NCBI RefSeq assembly: GCF_015265475.1
Contig: NZ_CP054493.1
Location: 1,364,001 to 1,428,000 of the forward strand
DNA length: 64,000 nucleotides
Source of the DNA: Candidatus Sulfurimonas marisnigri
GTDB taxonomy: Bacteria; Campylobacterota; Campylobacteria; Campylobacterales; Sulfurimonadaceae
Reading direction: 5' to 3'
The position numbers and the translations under genes are program-made. The notes below the pieces were generated by a model. It did no database searches. It was not told the DNA's origin and saw nothing but the letters and a program-made list of their open reading frames with translations. Positions 38,601-46,708 of the stretch are shown in pieces (the first letter of the stretch is position 1; every line of letters starts with the position of its first letter).

Positions 38601-40116
38601 AATAGTCTGTAAAATTTCTCTGCTTATTCGAAAAAGCTGCTAAAGGAGTGTCATCGCCCATAGATCCTACTGGCTCTTTAGCTTCACTAATCATTGGTTC
38701 AACAATTTGTTCTATTACTTCTTGAGTAATATTAAAATATCTTTGTCTATTTATTAGATCCTCGTCTTCAAAATCACACTGAGACATATACTGCTCTTCA
38801 ACATGTTCTTGCAGATAAATCATATGCTCATTTAACCACTTCATGTACGGATTTGAGCTTTTTAAATAATTGTCAATTTCATCACTTTTAAGAATTTTTC
38901 CAAACTTTAAATCAAGTCCTAGCATCTCACCAGATTGTAATCTGCCGCGCTCTTTAATCTCATCCTCTGCAATATCAACTACACCATATTCACTAGCAAT
39001 AAGAAGATTATCATCTTTTGTAACTATATACTTTGATGGGCGAAGACCATTTCTATCTAAAACACATCCAATGTAGCGACCATCAGTTACCGAAAATGCT
39101 GCAGGACCATCCCACGCTTCAAATACTGTTGAGTGATATTCATAGAATGCACGAAGCTCTGGATCCATATGTGGTGAATTTTGCCAAGCACTTGGAATAA
39201 CTGCGCGAACTGCTTTAAAAAAGTCCATACCGTTTACGATTAAAAATTCAAAGAAATTATCAGCACTTGCGCTATCTGAAGAGTTCAACTGAAGAATTGG
39301 TAAAATTCTTTTTATCTCTTCATCTGTAAAAACTTCACTTTTAATTGATTCTGATTTTATCTCAACATTTATACGATTTCCCTCCACAGAGTTAATCTCT
39401 CCATTGTGAGCAACAGCACGAAATGGTTGCGCAAGTCTCCATTCAGGAAGTGTATTTGTTGAAAACCTTTGGTGGAAGAGAGAAAAAGATATTTTAAAGT
39501 TCTCATTTTGTAAATCTTTGTAAAATTCTTTAATATGAGTAGGCATAACTAGCCCTTTATATGAAAGAACTGTTGAACTCATCGATGCTATGTAAAAATT
39601 TCTATCATCTACTAATTTATGTTCACACTCTTTACGAGAAAGATATAAAAGTGCATCAAATCTATTTGTTGCCATAATAGAATTTGGAGTAATAAATAGT
39701 TGAATGATATTTGGTAATGATTCTAAAGCTTGTTTACCTAGTGCATTTGTGTCAACAGGTACCTCACGTCTAAATACAACTTTTAAATCATTGTTAATAC
39801 AAATTGATTCGATTATGTCTAGATGAGCCAACTCTTTTGTAAAAACAGATGCTACTGCGAATTGCTTTGGCAATTCAATACCATTTATAGATGCCTCATT
39901 ACGAAGAAAATCTTCTGGTAAAGAGAGAAGTAATCCACTACCGTCACCTGTTTTCCCATCAGCTGCAACTGCACCACGATGCATCATTCTCTCCAACGCT
40001 GTTACAGCGTCGTTTAAAACTTTATGAGAAGCTTTATTCTTAATGTTGGCTACAAGCCCAAAACCACAATTATCTTTGAATGATCTTAACAAATCATGAT
40101 ATTCAACCATATTCAC
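35671..40116 (-). CDS. gltB: glutamate synthase large subunit
   Basis: GltB makes glutamate from 2-oxoglutarate and the amide of glutamine. The 1481 residues follow the bacterial NADPH-type order: a glutaminase domain whose nucleophile is Cys17 after a short propeptide (KDNCGFGLVANI), then a central domain, then an FMN barrel with SGGDGGTGAAP and the 3Fe-4S cysteines in CKMLRICHVNKCSVG. A C-terminal beta-helix domain carries repeated GGK/GGI turns. gltD follows after 2 bases. A possible TAAAAT -10 lies upstream, but the 170-base gap shows no certain operator. Confidence 0.97.
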   Translation of the reverse strand: MNMVEYHDLLRSFKDNCGFGLVANIKNKASHKVLNDAVTALERMMHRGAVAADGKTGDGSGLLLSLPEDFLRNEASINGIELPKQFAVASVFTKELAHLDIIESICINNDLKVVFRREVPVDTNALGKQALESLPNIIQLFITPNSIMATNRFDALLYLSRKECEHKLVDDRNFYIASMSSTVLSYKGLVMPTHIKEFYKDLQNENFKISFSLFHQRFSTNTLPEWRLAQPFRAVAHNGEINSVEGNRINVEIKSESIKSEVFTDEEIKRILPILQLNSSDSASADNFFEFLIVNGMDFFKAVRAVIPSAWQNSPHMDPELRAFYEYHSTVFEAWDGPAAFSVTDGRYIGCVLDRNGLRPSKYIVTKDDNLLIASEYGVVDIAEDEIKERGRLQSGEMLGLDLKFGKILKSDEIDNYLKSSNPYMKWLNEHMIYLQEHVEEQYMSQCDFEDEDLINRQRYFNITQEVIEQIVEPMISEAKEPVGSMGDDTPLAAFSNKQRNFTDYFKQKFAQVTNPPIDPIREKVVMSLNTGFGEVHNILDEIPTHAHRLKAISPIITSEKLDVLKSFGDKKSPSYQAFYHNKTFSTAYSSELKAALDLLVINVVESVKNDGSRIIILDDHDFNKSNKIIPMAMVIGRLNLALLKAGVRYLVSMIAVTGEVIDSHGAAVLIGYGASAIYPNLLFSTTAAHVKKSNVVKIECCEALKSVHSALNGGLLKIMSKMGIATIASYRNAGLFDVIGLSREIVGECFESSNSVLHGLSYSDIDERLTKYHKDAFEESGFNKIFPLNIGGFYKFYNGQEHHDFGPAVIHAIHAVAQSGKKKDYDKLRDLVNKRGLKFIRDFFELKSDRKSIDISEVEPKEEIFKRFASAAMSLGSISPEAHETIAIAMNRLGAQSNSGEGGEDVARFGTERNSKIKQVASGRFGVTPAYLRSAEEIQIKVAQGAKPGEGGQLPGHKVSALIGKLRHTVPGVTLISPPPHHDIYSIEDLAQLIFDIKQVNPKARVAVKLVSTIGVGTIAAGVAKAYADKIIISGGDGGTGAAPLTSIKFAGNPWELGLSEAHNALKANNLRGLVEVQADGGLKTGLDVVKAALLGAESYAFGTGVLTIVGCKMLRICHVNKCSVGIATQNEKLREEFFKGHVDQIINYFTHMAEDIRSIMATLGFSTMEEMVGRVDLLKVVKDPFAQKFDFSSVLHHEDGVDTHQQKFNHPFDDNAFEKDVLKEAMSAIKHPEHPIRINRDITNVHRSFGALISGEIAQYYGDTGLKTDTIEINLNGIAGQALGAFLIPGVSIYLNGVANDYIGKGMHGGKIIITSKNEGENFSAGGNTCLYGATGGKLYISGCVGERFAVRNSGAISIVEGTGDNACEYMTGGIVVILGRTGINFGAGMTGGISFVYDEGHSFVENVNRELVESIRIDTDDGDEARHYLKKLLKDYVVETGSKKAKELLDNFRIEVRNFWLVKPKNLTKLPMNLEIGD

Positions 40117-40285
40117 TCCTAAATTTTACAATTTATGCAAATTTTTTCAAATTTTAATCTCTTTTTAATATAACTTAGTCTATTTAGAGATAGGTCTTGT
40201 ATTGTACTATTTAAAGGTTTAAGAAAGTATAATATCAGTAATATTTTTTTAATAAATTTCAATTATGTAGGGAAAAGAAGCAAAT

Positions 40286-40903
40286 ATGCAAGGTTTCATT
40301 TTAAATCTTAATAAAGTTAAAGATGAAGATTTGATAGTTACAATACTATCAAGAGATAGCTTAGATACTCTTTATAGATTCTATGGAGCAAGACATGGAG
40401 TTATAAATCTTGGTTTTAAAATTGACTACGAAAAAGACAGCTCTGCAAAATCAACTATTTCAAGATTGAAAGATGTGATCCATATAGGTTTTAAATGGTT
40501 AAATGATTATAAATTATTAAGAGTTTGGCAAGATTTTTTGGCACTTTTTTACAAACACCTAAAAGATGCAGAAGATATTGATGAATTTTATTTTAATTTG
40601 ATAGAGAATGCTTCACAAAATTGGAATAAACAAAACCCAAAAAGGGTAGCAATAGAATCTTATATAAAAATGCTAGAGTATGAGGGAAGACTACATGTAG
40701 AGCTTGAGTGCTTTTTGTGTTCGCTACCTATAAAAGATGATATATCGCTTATACGTGCATTTCTACCAACTCACAAAGGTTGCTCTCATACCTTAAGCAT
40801 AAAAGAAGCAGCATTCAATGAGTTGTTTCAAAACAAGTCTACTCTATTTCTAAACGATAAAGAAGTAAATAGACTTTGGCATGTTTTACTTGAAGGACTT
40901 TAG
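40286..40903 (+). CDS. recO: epsilon-type RecO recombination mediator
   Basis: RecO helps RecR load RecA onto SSB-covered DNA. The 205-residue protein opens MQGFILNLNKVKDEDLIVTILSR, a small OB-fold region like that in RecO, and keeps the helical body and four cysteines of a degenerate zinc site (CFLCSLP and HKGCSH). It is shorter than E. coli RecO (242) and fits the divergent RecO of Campylobacter and Helicobacter. It has its own TATAAT about 55 bases upstream and a clear GGGAAAAG ribosome site. It ends 4 bases from the convergent tpx. Confidence 0.8.
   Translation: MQGFILNLNKVKDEDLIVTILSRDSLDTLYRFYGARHGVINLGFKIDYEKDSSAKSTISRLKDVIHIGFKWLNDYKLLRVWQDFLALFYKHLKDAEDIDEFYFNLIENASQNWNKQNPKRVAIESYIKMLEYEGRLHVELECFLCSLPIKDDISLIRAFLPTHKGCSHTLSIKEAAFNELFQNKSTLFLNDKEVNRLWHVLLEGL
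40691..40700. repeat. CTACATGTAG palindrome (representative of eight copies)
   Basis: I find exact copies at 20954, 26504, 34245, 40691, 47676, 53912, 59897 and 61468 (start positions). Six lie in genes in the frame Leu-His-Val, one is in another frame (47676), and one is intergenic (34245). Near-copies occur at 6215, 44461 and 53743. The role is unknown. Confidence 0.6.
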
Positions 40904-40907
40904 ATAT

Positions 40908-41480
40908 TTATAACAATTCAGCAGTATCAATAGCATTCATCACTTTATTATAATTAGGATGCATTCCAATATCTGGCACAATTTCTTGATACATAATCTT
41001 GCCATCTTTATCTATTACAAAAATTGCACGAATCAACAAGCCTTTTAACTCACCGTCTGTAATAACAACACCATATTTTTCACCAACTTCTCTATGAGCA
41101 AAATCTGAAGAAACATCAATATTTTTTATGCCACGTCCTTCACAAAAACGGTCATCTGCAAAAGGAAGGTCCATCGAAACAACAGTCATATCAACATTTG
41201 GATAATTCTTAATCTCATCATCAAACCTCTTTGATTCCAAAGAGCATACAGGTGTATCGATTGATGGAACTGTTGCTATCACTTGTACTCTGCCACTTTT
41301 ACCGCCTATCGTTTTAATAGACATATCCGTCTTTACAACACGTGCTATTGGTGCATCTTGACCAATTACTGGAAAGTTTCCTTTAAACTTTAATAGCTTT
41401 CCTTCACTTTTAACGACTACGCTAGAAGCAATTAAAAGTGTAGTTGCTAGAATTAGTAGTAATACTGTGACTTTTTTCAT
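40908..41480 (-). CDS. tpx: thiol peroxidase, apparently exported
   Basis: Tpx reduces hydroperoxides with a peroxidatic cysteine, seen in ATVPSIDTPVCSLESKRF, and a resolving cysteine, seen in FCEGRGI. The usual Tpx is about 165 residues and cytoplasmic or periplasmic without an obvious leader. This 190-residue version begins with a typical signal peptide or anchor (KKVTVLLLILATTLLIASSVV), so it is likely periplasmic. How it would be re-reduced there is not clear from the window. It is a single gene, convergent with recO. Confidence 0.92.
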   Translation of the reverse strand: MKKVTVLLLILATTLLIASSVVVKSEGKLLKFKGNFPVIGQDAPIARVVKTDMSIKTIGGKSGRVQVIATVPSIDTPVCSLESKRFDDEIKNYPNVDMTVVSMDLPFADDRFCEGRGIKNIDVSSDFAHREVGEKYGVVITDGELKGLLIRAIFVIDKDGKIMYQEIVPDIGMHPNYNKVMNAIDTAELL

Positions 41481-41520
41481 TAGATTGTACCTTTTATTTT
41501 AAATATAAAAATGTTTTGAA

Positions 41521-42075
41521 CTAGGACTTTTTAGCAACCAAAGAAGCAATCTTAACTCTTTCACCCTTTAAGTTTGTGTCAATTCTCTCTTCATAGTAGA
41601 TTATATCCATCCCAATAAAAGAGTGTAAAAGTTCATTTTTTCTCAAAAGATAGTCTAAGTTTGTAGTTGGTAAATTAAAGTCACCGTGAGCCACTATAAA
41701 TGTCTCAAATACAACCACTCCTCCTGTCTTTAATGCATCTTTCATTTGAGAGACTAAGCGACGATTTAAATAGTTTATATTGACAATTAAATCATACTTA
41801 TTTGGTGTTATGTTATATTTATCTAAATCAGTGTCAAGCTTGTTTATTGTAGAGCTGTTTTTAACACGATCCAGCGCATAGTCTGAAATATCAATAGCAT
41901 CAACATAAAAACCCAAATCAGCTAAATAATGAGTGTTTCTACCTGTGCCGCATGCCACATCAAGAGCTTCCCCAATCTTTACATGTTCTATATATTTTTC
42001 AAGTAAAGGAGAAACTGCTTGAGGCATAGGGTTTTCTAAATATCTATCATTCCATCTTTTTTTATCTTCTAACAT
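41521..42075 (-). CDS. class I SAM-dependent methyltransferase
   Basis: The 184-residue cytoplasmic protein has the SAM-binding motif I in ALDVACGTGRNTHYLADLG, motif II around VDAIDISDYALD, and motif IV in YDLIVNINYLN. It resembles the small TehB/UbiE-like methyltransferases, but the substrate cannot be read from the sequence. It lies 10 bases downstream of the GGDEF/EAL gene and 40 bases before the tpx start, so the three could share a transcript. Confidence 0.85.
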   Translation of the reverse strand: MLEDKKRWNDRYLENPMPQAVSPLLEKYIEHVKIGEALDVACGTGRNTHYLADLGFYVDAIDISDYALDRVKNSSTINKLDTDLDKYNITPNKYDLIVNINYLNRRLVSQMKDALKTGGVVVFETFIVAHGDFNLPTTNLDYLLRKNELLHSFIGMDIIYYEERIDTNLKGERVKIASLVAKKS

Positions 42076-42085
42076 GTGAGGCCTT

Positions 42086-44371
42086 TTATTTGTTATGTTT
42101 TAAATATTGTAGCAGATTATTATTAGAAAGTGGTTTTGAGAAGTAATAACCTTGAAAAATATCACACATGTGATTTTTCAACACCGCTACCTGTTCCTCT
42201 GTTTCAACTCCCTCCGCAAGAGTTTTCATATTGAAATTTTTTCCTATGTTAATAATACTTTGAACCAAAGCTTTTTGTCCTGTATCATATAATATTTCAT
42301 CAATAAAACTTTTGTCTATTTTAAGTTCATTTATTGGTAATTTTTTCAAAATACTAAGCGATGAATATCCTGTACCAAAATCATCTAATGATATTTCTAT
42401 TCCATTCTCCCTTATAGCAAGTAAAAGTGGTAAAACTTCATCTAAATCCTCTATAGACAGGCTCTCTGTAATCTCTAAAGTCAACATAGATTTATCAAAT
42501 TTTTCATTTTCTATCAACTGTAGAATATGTTCTAAAAAATCAGCTTCCATAAGTTGAACTACAGAGATATTTATTGACAAATTAAACATTATATTTAATT
42601 CAGATTGAATTTTTTTGATATCTCTTAATGAAGTAGTTATAATAAACTCTCCAAGCCCTCTCATAAGTCCTGTCTCTTCAGCAACCACAATAAATTTATC
42701 AGGCCCGACAAAACCAAGCTTTTCATTTTCCCATCTTGCCAATGCTTCTACTCCATGAATGGAACCATCTACATTTATTTGTGGCTGATAAGCCATCCAA
42801 AGTTCATTTTTTTCTATTGCCGAACGAAGCTCTTGTTCAATATCAGCTTTTAAAATATTATTATGACGCATTTTTTCTGAGAAAAAGCAGTATGAATTTT
42901 TTCTTTTTTTAGCCTCATACATTGCTGTGTCAGCCAAACTCAATAACTCTTCAATAGTTTGTGCATCTTTAGGATATACAGAAATTCCAATACTAAGACC
43001 TACTCTAAATTCTTTATTGTCAATATGATATGTTTTAGATATTTCATTGATTAATTCTAAAAATTTGCTATCTAATATTTTTTCATTTTTACACTTTTTT
43101 AAAATAATAAACTCATCCCCGCCTTGACGTACAATCATCTCACCTTCAGTAAAATAAGATCGAAGTCTATTTGCCACTTCTACTAAAATATCATCGCCAA
43201 TCATATGACCCAACTTATCATTTATATTTTTAAAATTATCCAAATCAATAAATAGCACATAATATCCATTTGTAGTATAACGGCTCCATCTATTAATATT
43301 TTTATACATGTAACTTCTGTTTGGCAATAGAGTCAATGTATCATGTAGTGTCTGAAAAACCAATGCATCATTTTTTCTTTTTTCTGATGTAGCAATGTTC
43401 TTAAAAAGTAAATAAAACACAATAAAGCTAAAAATAAAAATTAGTGAATAGACTATTAAAACCGACAAGAATTCACTATATATTTCATTAGATCTATTTT
43501 TTACTAAACACCACAATCTATATTTTTTGTTATATGTCAAACCAATAATAGCTTCCTTTTCCATCATATCTTTTATTTTGAAAACAATTATTTGGTTTGT
43601 ATTTCTCAAGTCATCTATTGAAAGATTATACTTTTTTTCAATGCTTTTAATTGATGAGTTAATGATTTTTTTTGAAATAACTCTACTATATAGAAACTCA
43701 TCATCTACAGTGTTTTTACTGCTGTCATACAGCTTATAAAAACCTTTTGTATCAACAGAATCTTTGATAATCATTACAGATTTATTTTTTGCTGATGTTA
43801 AATTACTTAAAAAATTGTATTCACTGTTATGATCCATCGCAGCGTTTATCACACCTATAATATTTCCATTTGTATCTCTTATCGCTTTTCTTAATGGAAT
43901 AACCCACTTACTAAGAGATTTCATAAACATAGCTCTGCCAACTACTATACTATCACTATACAGTACTTCTTTAAAAGAATCTTTTGTTGTTTCATTTTTT
44001 AATAAATTTGCATTTTTTGGCAACTTAATATTTGTACTTGTCAAAAGAATATTACCTTCAATATCCGCTAATCCAAATCCTAGTAATAGTGAGTCTTTTA
44101 TCAATAAACTATCTAATATCTTTTTACTATCTTCTACATTTTTATAAGCACTATTTTTCAGAAGTTGATTGCCTAAAGTATTTAACAGCATCTCTTCTTG
44201 AGTGAAAATTGAGTTTGTAGCTTGAGCTATAATTTCTGTATAGTATTTATACGATAGTAGGCGTCTATCCTCAATTTCATAATATCTGAAATATAAGAGT
44301 AACGAGTAAAAGGAAAAGGCAACAATAAATATAAAGTAAAATATTATCCATACATTTTTTTTAAAAATCAT
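42086..44371 (-). CDS. membrane GGDEF/EAL c-di-GMP enzyme with Cache-type sensor
   Basis: This 761-residue protein has a first membrane segment at about 7-27, a periplasmic sensor of about 270 residues resembling a double Cache domain (GFGLADIEGNILLTS and VIPLRKAIRDTNGNIIGVIN), and a second segment at about 301-323. The cyclase signature RQGGDEF is intact at 417-421 and the EAL signature at 542-544. NISVVQ, DDFGTGYSSL and ELKIDKSFI are also intact, so both activities are possible. No RxxD inhibitory site is seen before GGDEF. The sensed ligand is unknown. Confidence 0.93.
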   Translation of the reverse strand: MIFKKNVWIIFYFIFIVAFSFYSLLLYFRYYEIEDRRLLSYKYYTEIIAQATNSIFTQEEMLLNTLGNQLLKNSAYKNVEDSKKILDSLLIKDSLLLGFGLADIEGNILLTSTNIKLPKNANLLKNETTKDSFKEVLYSDSIVVGRAMFMKSLSKWVIPLRKAIRDTNGNIIGVINAAMDHNSEYNFLSNLTSAKNKSVMIIKDSVDTKGFYKLYDSSKNTVDDEFLYSRVISKKIINSSIKSIEKKYNLSIDDLRNTNQIIVFKIKDMMEKEAIIGLTYNKKYRLWCLVKNRSNEIYSEFLSVLIVYSLIFIFSFIVFYLLFKNIATSEKRKNDALVFQTLHDTLTLLPNRSYMYKNINRWSRYTTNGYYVLFIDLDNFKNINDKLGHMIGDDILVEVANRLRSYFTEGEMIVRQGGDEFIILKKCKNEKILDSKFLELINEISKTYHIDNKEFRVGLSIGISVYPKDAQTIEELLSLADTAMYEAKKRKNSYCFFSEKMRHNNILKADIEQELRSAIEKNELWMAYQPQINVDGSIHGVEALARWENEKLGFVGPDKFIVVAEETGLMRGLGEFIITTSLRDIKKIQSELNIMFNLSINISVVQLMEADFLEHILQLIENEKFDKSMLTLEITESLSIEDLDEVLPLLLAIRENGIEISLDDFGTGYSSLSILKKLPINELKIDKSFIDEILYDTGQKALVQSIINIGKNFNMKTLAEGVETEEQVAVLKNHMCDIFQGYYFSKPLSNNNLLQYLKHNK

Positions 44372-44410
44372 AGTTGGATTATATCAAAATAATTTTGTGA
44401 CAATATCTAT

Positions 44411-45562
44411 TTATGAAAGTCTATTTTTATATTCTTCATAACCAAACTCTTTTGTTACATGTAGGGTATTATCTTCTTTCAATATTACCAATGATGGAAG
44501 TTTTATTCCATTAAAAGTAGTGTTTTTTACAAAGGTATAGTGGATTTGGTCTTCAAATATTATTTTATCTCCAACTTTTAATGGTTCATCAAAAGAGTAA
44601 TCACCCATAATATCACCAGCTAAGCAAGTGTTGCCACCAAGTCTATAATTATATTTTTTTTCACCGGCTTCACCGCTTCCTCTTACATCTGCACGATAAG
44701 GCATAGCTAATGTGTCAGGCATATGTGCTTCTGCTGAAGTATCAAGTATCGCTATATCTATACCATTGTGGACTATATCTAAAACTGTACTGACCAATAC
44801 TCCTGTCTCCCATCCAACAGCTTCGCCCGGTTCTAAATACACTTCTACATCATACTTTGCTTTAAACTCTTTTATAATTCTAATTAATTTCTCAATATCA
44901 TAACCTTTTTTGGTTATATGGTGTCCACCGCCAAAATTTATATATTTTAAACCTTTAAAATATTTTGAAAAGTTTTCTTTAAAAGCTACTAAAACCTCTT
45001 CTAGAGCATCAACATTTTGCTCACATAGTGCATGAAAATTTAAGCCATCTATATACTCTAAAACACCCTCATCAAAGTTTGCTAGAGTTGTCCCTAAACG
45101 GCTATAAGTTCCGCATGGATTGTAAATATCTTTTGGAGATGATGATACTTCCGGATTTATTCTAAGAGATATACTCACATATGGATTTATATTTTTAACT
45201 CTATTGCAATATCTAAACAGTTGTTTTGGTGAGTTAAAAACAATATGGTCTGAAATTCTTGCAATCTCATCTATATCCTCATCTTTAAAGGCTGGAGAGT
45301 ATGTATGAACTTCTTTCGTTTTGTCATCTTTGGCAAACTCTTCTCTGGCTAGAAGTGCTTCATGAAGTCCGCTTGCTGTACAGCCTTTAAGGTATTGTTT
45401 TACCAAAGGGAATGTACTCCACATAGCAAAACCCTTAAGTGCTAAAATAATTTTAGCACCGCTTTGTTTTTGTACATAATCAAGTAATTCAAGGTTATTT
45501 CTTAAAAGTTTTTCTTCACATATATAACATGGTGTTTTTATGGATGAGTCGTAAAATATCAT
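44411..45562 (-). CDS. nspC: carboxynorspermidine/carboxyspermidine decarboxylase
   Basis: NspC decarboxylates carboxy(nor)spermidine in the aspartate-semialdehyde route to spermidine-type polyamines. The 383-residue PLP enzyme (alanine-racemase fold) has the lysine in LALKGFAMWS near residue 43, HALCEQ, YINFGGGHHITK, YLEPGEAVGWETG and the substrate loop GNTCLAGDIMGDY. The partner dehydrogenase is encoded upstream at 46709-47893. The 84-residue unknown gene ends 11 bases before the nspC start, so all are probably in one operon. Confidence 0.94.
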   Translation of the reverse strand: MIFYDSSIKTPCYICEEKLLRNNLELLDYVQKQSGAKIILALKGFAMWSTFPLVKQYLKGCTASGLHEALLAREEFAKDDKTKEVHTYSPAFKDEDIDEIARISDHIVFNSPKQLFRYCNRVKNINPYVSISLRINPEVSSSPKDIYNPCGTYSRLGTTLANFDEGVLEYIDGLNFHALCEQNVDALEEVLVAFKENFSKYFKGLKYINFGGGHHITKKGYDIEKLIRIIKEFKAKYDVEVYLEPGEAVGWETGVLVSTVLDIVHNGIDIAILDTSAEAHMPDTLAMPYRADVRGSGEAGEKKYNYRLGGNTCLAGDIMGDYSFDEPLKVGDKIIFEDQIHYTFVKNTTFNGIKLPSLVILKEDNTLHVTKEFGYEEYKNRLS

Positions 45563-45573
45563 ATCTATCTCAT

Positions 45574-45828
45574 TTATAATTTTAGTGGATATATTTCATT
45601 ATTTTTCTCAATTTCATATATACAGTACAACTCTAGTTCTTTATTAAGTTTAACTGATGTCTGTATACCTTTACTTCTGCAATAATCTCTAACTACAAGC
45701 AACTCTTGATTGTCATGAAATGTTAACTTTAATATATCTGCACCTTCATAACCTTTATAGGTATGTATATTTTTAACCTCATAGTCCATAGATTTTTCAA
45801 TAATTTCACGCATATTATCATTATACAT
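45574..45828 (-). CDS. small protein of unknown function
   Basis: This 84-residue cytoplasmic protein lies between the HDOD gene and nspC, 11 bases before nspC. It alternates short helices and strands (MREIIEKSMDYEVKNIHTYKG, then ILKLTFHDNQELLVVRDYC, then LYCIYEIE) and contains two cysteines. I recognise no family. Its position in a tight operon and its ribosome site make it a likely real gene; its role in polyamine metabolism is only suggested by position. Confidence 0.6.
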   Translation of the reverse strand: MYNDNMREIIEKSMDYEVKNIHTYKGYEGADILKLTFHDNQELLVVRDYCRSKGIQTSVKLNKELELYCIYEIEKNNEIYPLKL

Positions 45829-45864
45829 ATTTACATCCTTTAATACATTAGCTCTATGTTCTAA

Positions 45865-46707
45865 CTAAACTTCCAACTCTTTTGCAGCAACATATGACTC
45901 TTTTACTCTATACGCTATTTCTTCAAAGTCGGAGACATCCATTCCCATCTTTTTTACGATTTCTGAAGCTTTTTTAATAGACTTATCTGATAAGATTTCT
46001 TTCACATTTATGGCAGTTTTAATAACTTTTAGTACATTTTCATACTCTTTCATTTTAAAATCACCATCTTGTTCAAAATCTATTCCTTTTAAAATATCTA
46101 TATATAAAGGTTCTAAGTTCCAATGTTCAAATAGTAAAGCACTTACATAAAAGGATGTAGTTTCAAACAGTTCTTTCTCATACTCTTCAATATCTTCACA
46201 CTGATATAGGCCACTTAAATACTCCTGCAGATAATCACTGTATTTAATTTCTTGTTCTAAGATTAATTTTCCTGTTTCCATCATTAAGACCAATGGAGCC
46301 AAAAATTGAGCATCTCGTATATTTATTCTAGAGTACCATCTAAGTATTAAATTTCTCTGTAAATGACACATTTCATTAAAAGAAGAACCTGATAAACCAT
46401 AAATTCCAGTATCTGACCTTAGATGTTCATTAATTGCATACTTAAGAACTACCCCGTAAATAGTATTTATTCCAAACAGTGCTACAGCCTGTGAAATAGA
46501 AGATATTTTGTAAGATAATCCATAATGTGGGACATTTATCATCTTTAATATATTTGCTGTTAAAATAGCGTCTGATTCTATAGTTTTTACAAGCTCTCTC
46601 GTATTTACATTATATGCACCATTTGCAAACAGCCTTTGAATTGAAATAGCAACATCAGAAAGCGGTGGAAGTGATTCGATGCTAGCTACTAAATTCTTAA
46701 ATGTCAT
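45865..46707 (-). CDS. HDOD domain protein
   Basis: HDOD proteins are regulators related to HD hydrolases that lack the metal-dependent activity. The 280-residue protein has the domain in its first 200 residues: LPPLSDVAISIQRLF, SDAILTANILKMINVPHYGLSYKISSISQAVALFGINTIYGVVLK. No other domain is visible. Its gene starts 1 base after the dehydrogenase gene ends, inside the polyamine cluster. A link between polyamines and signalling is suggested only by position. Confidence 0.85.
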   Translation of the reverse strand: MTFKNLVASIESLPPLSDVAISIQRLFANGAYNVNTRELVKTIESDAILTANILKMINVPHYGLSYKISSISQAVALFGINTIYGVVLKYAINEHLRSDTGIYGLSGSSFNEMCHLQRNLILRWYSRINIRDAQFLAPLVLMMETGKLILEQEIKYSDYLQEYLSGLYQCEDIEEYEKELFETTSFYVSALLFEHWNLEPLYIDILKGIDFEQDGDFKMKEYENVLKVIKTAINVKEILSDKSIKKASEIVKKMGMDVSDFEEIAYRVKESYVAAKELEV

Positions 46708-46708
46708 A

